Below are positions 61,385-64,000 of a DNA stretch of 64,000 nt, one piece after another. Each line of letters begins with the position of its first letter. Position 1 is the first letter of the stretch. A program made the position numbers and the translations under genes. Source of the stretch: CAYWNA01 sp964459305 (lineage in GTDB: Bacteria > Planctomycetota > Planctomycetia > Pirellulales > Pirellulaceae); assembly GCA_964459305.1 (NCBI GenBank), contig CAYWNA010000032.1, positions 1-64,000 of the forward strand, read 5' to 3'. The notes below the pieces were generated by a model that searched no databases, was not told where the DNA came from, and worked only from the letters and a program-made list of their open reading frames with translations.

Positions 61385-62497
61385 TTATCCCAATGCCGCT
61401 CGAACATGTTCTTCCGGCACGTCGGAGACCAATTCGACGTGCCCCATCTTTGTAGGCAAAACAAAACGCAAACGACCATGAGCGACTTTCTTGTCGCGCT
61501 GCATTGCCGCCAACAACACGTCGCGGTCCAAATCCGGCATGTCCACCGGCAGCCCTAACGCGCGGAGAAGCTCGTACTGTCGCTGCGTGAAATCGCTGTC
61601 GACTCGGCCAAGCCGCTCTGCCAGACGTGACGCGCCCAGCATTCCTATCGAAACGGCCTCGCCGTGAAGGAACTGACCGTAGCCGGCCTCCGCTTCGATC
61701 GCATGACCGAGGGTATGCCCGTAGTTCAACACGGCCCGCAATCCCGTCGTTTCGCGTTCGTCGTTTTCAACCACATCGGCTTTCAGCCGGCAGCAACGAG
61801 CGACGACGTGCCGCAGGACTTCCGGTTGCCGTTCATTCAGACCGTCGACGTGATCCTCCAAATATGCAAGAAACTCGGCATCCAGAATCACACCGTACTT
61901 CACCACTTCGGCCAGTCCGGCGCAGTACTCGCGTACCGGCAGCGTGTCCAGCACCTCGGTGTCGATCAGCACACCCAGCGGCTGCCAGAACGCGCCGACC
62001 ATATTCTTCGCGCCAGGCAGGTTGACGCCGACCTTCCCGCCGACGCTGCTGTCCACCTGCGCCAGGAGCGATGTGGGAACTTGAAAAAACTCAATGCCCC
62101 GCGCGAATGTCGCGGCGACAAAACCCGCCAAATCACCGACCACTCCACCACCAGCCGCGACAATGACCGATTTGCGATCCGCGCCGTACCGGAGTATCTG
62201 TCCCCAAATTTCGTTGGCCATGTCGACCGACTTGCTGGCTTCGCCTGCCTCGACTACCACCAGATCGACGTCCGCGCCAGTTTCCGCAAGACTTTCCGCG
62301 CACCGCCGGCCGTGCGGCTCCTCAACGTTCGTGTCGGTCATCACCACGGCGTGCGTCAATTTCGCAAGACGCGACACAACACGCCCGGCATCGCCGACGT
62401 TGCCGGAGCCGATTTCGATATCGTAACTGCGGTCGCTGAGATTGACGTGGACTATGGTCGTGTCAGCCAAGGGTCGGTTCCTCTGGAGCGAAGGCAT
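61385..62497 (-). CDS. aroB: 3-dehydroquinate synthase
   Basis: 370 residues from ATG 62497; a TTG three codons upstream is open. The protein converts DAHP to 3-dehydroquinate in the shikimate pathway, in the cytoplasm, using NAD and zinc or cobalt. Seen motifs: SVIVAAGGGVVGDLAGFVAA, FFQVPTSLLAQVDSSVGGKV, PGAKNMVGAFWQP, the zinc ligands Glu in AGLAEVVKYG and His in NYGHTLGHAIE and FLHGEAVSIGM. First gene of a two-gene unit with yjbQ. No other aromatic amino-acid gene is in the window. Confidence 0.96.
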   Translation of the reverse strand: MPSLQRNRPLADTTIVHVNLSDRSYDIEIGSGNVGDAGRVVSRLAKLTHAVVMTDTNVEEPHGRRCAESLAETGADVDLVVVEAGEASKSVDMANEIWGQILRYGADRKSVIVAAGGGVVGDLAGFVAATFARGIEFFQVPTSLLAQVDSSVGGKVGVNLPGAKNMVGAFWQPLGVLIDTEVLDTLPVREYCAGLAEVVKYGVILDAEFLAYLEDHVDGLNERQPEVLRHVVARCCRLKADVVENDERETTGLRAVLNYGHTLGHAIEAEAGYGQFLHGEAVSIGMLGASRLAERLGRVDSDFTQRQYELLRALGLPVDMPDLDRDVLLAAMQRDKKVAHGRLRFVLPTKMGHVELVSDVPEEHVRAALG

Positions 62498-62660
62498 CCT
62501 AAACAAACGGTTTCCATGTTATAAACTCAAATCTGACGCGGACGTAGGACGCCATCCAAAAAAGTGCCGATATTCTTGCTCCCATGCTCGAATTCGGTTT
62601 CAAATCGGTTATGATATTGCCGGGTGACAAGTGGATTTAGCCCTCTTTTTGTGGAATGGG

Positions 62661-62689
62661 TCCGGGCTGGTTTCGTTTGACCGCCCGGA
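62661..62689. other. Inverted repeat in the leader of the YncE-like gene
   Basis: TCCGGGC (62661-62667) and GCCCGGA (62683-62689) form a 7-bp stem with a 15-nt loop, about 70 bp upstream of the ATG. No T-run follows on either strand, so a leader structure or protein-binding site is as likely as chance. Confidence 0.3.
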
Positions 62690-62760
62690 TTCCTCCCGTT
62701 GTCAGACCCCAGAGGTCCCCACCACGTTTATTCTCAACACCGTTGAATAGGAGTCATGGA

Positions 62761-64000
62761 ATGAGTCGCAGATTTCTGACTATCGCCGTGTTGCCGACAA
62801 TGATTTCGCTTCTCTTTGTTGGCACTGCTTTGGTGGGCCCGGCCGGCGCGGAGCCAGGCAAGTACCTTGGGCCGATCGATGTCCTGGCTTCCCCGGACGG
62901 GAAAAGTCTTTACGTGGTCGAAGCCGATGCCCAAAAGATCGATGTAGTTGATATTGCTGCCGGCAAGGTGGCCCGCAGCATTGCGTGCCCGGCAGCGCCG
63001 ACAGGCATTGCCGTCAGCGCAGACGGCTCGAAACTGTACATCACTTGCAGCGGCCCCAATGGCGTAGTCTGCGTCGCCGACTCGGCCACGGGGCAGACCG
63101 CCAATTCGATCGCAGTCGGTCACACGCCTTGTGGTCCGTCGTTGGCGCCGGACGGCAAGCGGCTGTATGTGTGCAATCGTTTCAACGACGACGTGTCGGT
63201 GATTGATTTGGCTTCGAACAAAGAGACCACTCGGGTGAAAGCGATCCGCGAGCCGGTCGATACCGCCGTCACGCCCGATGGCAGTCTTGTGTTTGTCACG
63301 AACCTCTTGCCGATTGATCCCTCGGATTCCTACGACGTGGCGGCCGAGGTGACGGTCATCGACACAGCGACCCTTAAGACATCGAACGTCCGGCTGCCCA
63401 ACGGCAGTTCGAGCGTGCACGAGGTGTGTGTGTCGCCGTGCGGGAAGTATGCCTATGTGGCGCACATCCTGTCGCGATACCAGATGCCGACCACGCAACT
63501 GGAACGTGGCTGGATGAACACAAACGCCATGACAATCATCGACGTAGCGTCTAAGAGCCGAATCAATACGGTGTTGTTGGACGACATCGACTTGGGCGCC
63601 GCCAATCCCTGGGGTATCACCACAACGGCCGATGGAAAGACGATCCTCGTGAGCCACGCCGGCACGCATGAGCTGAGCGCGATCGACGCCGAAGGGCTGA
63701 TCAAGAAGCTGGAAGAGATTCCGAAAACCATGGAAGAGGCCAAGAAATCCGGACGCTACGACGGCCGAGGGACGTATTCGTCCATTACGGTTGACGACGT
63801 ACCCAACGACTTGGCATTCCTGGTCGACTTGCGAAGACGGATTCAGTTGCGACGCGGCGGACCGTGGGGCATGCTGAACGATCCCGGCCCGTTTATCAAC
63901 GGCCCGCGTGGGTTTGACGTCATTGGCACCAAGGTCTACGTGGCCATCTACTTCTGCGATCTTGTGGCTGTGGTAGACCTGGAGGACAAGTCCTACTACC
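62761..64000 (+). CDS. Secreted YncE-like beta-propeller protein, 3' end beyond window
   Basis: 413 codons to the right edge with no stop. ATG 62761 has AGGAG about 9 nt upstream. A signal peptide is present (LPTMISLLFVGTALVGPAGA). Propeller blades of the YncE/surface-antigen type follow: YLGPIDVLASPDGKSLYVVE, PTGIAVSADGSKLYITCSG, DGKRLYVCNRFNDDVSVIDL, DTAVTPDGSLVFVTNLLP, VHEVCVSPCGKYAYVAHI. Many planctomycete relatives continue into a cytochrome c domain, but that part is not visible here. Location periplasmic; function unknown. Confidence 0.8.
   Translation, partial: MSRRFLTIAVLPTMISLLFVGTALVGPAGAEPGKYLGPIDVLASPDGKSLYVVEADAQKIDVVDIAAGKVARSIACPAAPTGIAVSADGSKLYITCSGPNGVVCVADSATGQTANSIAVGHTPCGPSLAPDGKRLYVCNRFNDDVSVIDLASNKETTRVKAIREPVDTAVTPDGSLVFVTNLLPIDPSDSYDVAAEVTVIDTATLKTSNVRLPNGSSSVHEVCVSPCGKYAYVAHILSRYQMPTTQLERGWMNTNAMTIIDVASKSRINTVLLDDIDLGAANPWGITTTADGKTILVSHAGTHELSAIDAEGLIKKLEEIPKTMEEAKKSGRYDGRGTYSSITVDDVPNDLAFLVDLRRRIQLRRGGPWGMLNDPGPFINGPRGFDVIGTKVYVAIYFCDLVAVVDLEDKSYY

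Overview
The window looks like chromosomal DNA of a planctomycete, probably of the Pirellula/Rhodopirellula type. The evidence is the combination of formylglycine-type sulfatases, a PVC-type membrane-bound dehydrogenase with a CxxCH heme domain, a planctomycete-style ECF sigma factor, an SHD1-domain protein, GEVED domains, an N-terminal TEPLEQRVLL motif like the planctomycete LEPR-XLL signature, a BBP7-like outer membrane barrel, and many PQQ, FG-GAP and VCBS propeller proteins. Genes are widely spaced and lie on both strands. Short perfect palindromes of three families are scattered between them. I saw no tRNA, rRNA or CRISPR array.

Left part (1-20 kb). A giant secreted multi-repeat protein runs off the left edge. 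About 2 kb of gene-poor DNA follows, ending in the tail of a thioredoxin-like gene. Next come two very large minus-strand secreted proteins: a two-propeller PQQ protein with a Rossmann-like insert, and a 1721-residue fusion of polysaccharide deacetylase, VCBS repeats, dehydrogenase propeller, HEAT repeats and a heme domain. An ECF sigma factor lies upstream of these.

Middle part (20-43 kb). A small secreted Gly/Ala/aromatic protein made of 15-residue repeats is followed by genes for carbohydrate and sulfate-ester breakdown: a UroD-like protein, a Tat FAD oxidoreductase, a PQQ propeller, a parallel beta-helix protein, a heparinase II/III-like lyase, an unknown secreted protein and two sulfatases. 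An IS1634-type remnant and an apparently solitary DNA methyltransferase are interspersed. A plus-strand cassette follows (Tat-exported cupin sugar isomerase, SDR, DeoC, zinc alcohol dehydrogenase) that reads like a sugar catabolic route.

Right part (43-64 kb). A minus-strand series holds a universal stress protein, globin, CBS-pair protein and BASS transporter. A BBP7-like porin follows whose leader contains a terminator-like hairpin. A TraB/Tiki-like gene overlaps a GH88-like unsaturated glucuronyl hydrolase, followed by an RND/MMPL exporter, an AsmA-like envelope protein and a LarA-like protein. Two tandem paralogous small exported proteins end in a Gly-rich linker, a hydrophobic helix and an acidic DDDDAS tail. 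Then come a permuted NlpC/P60 lipoprotein, a small Pro-rich secreted protein that overlaps it antisense, the yjbQ-aroB pair, and a YncE-like propeller that runs off the right edge.

All assignments come from reading translated motifs by eye; no database search was run.
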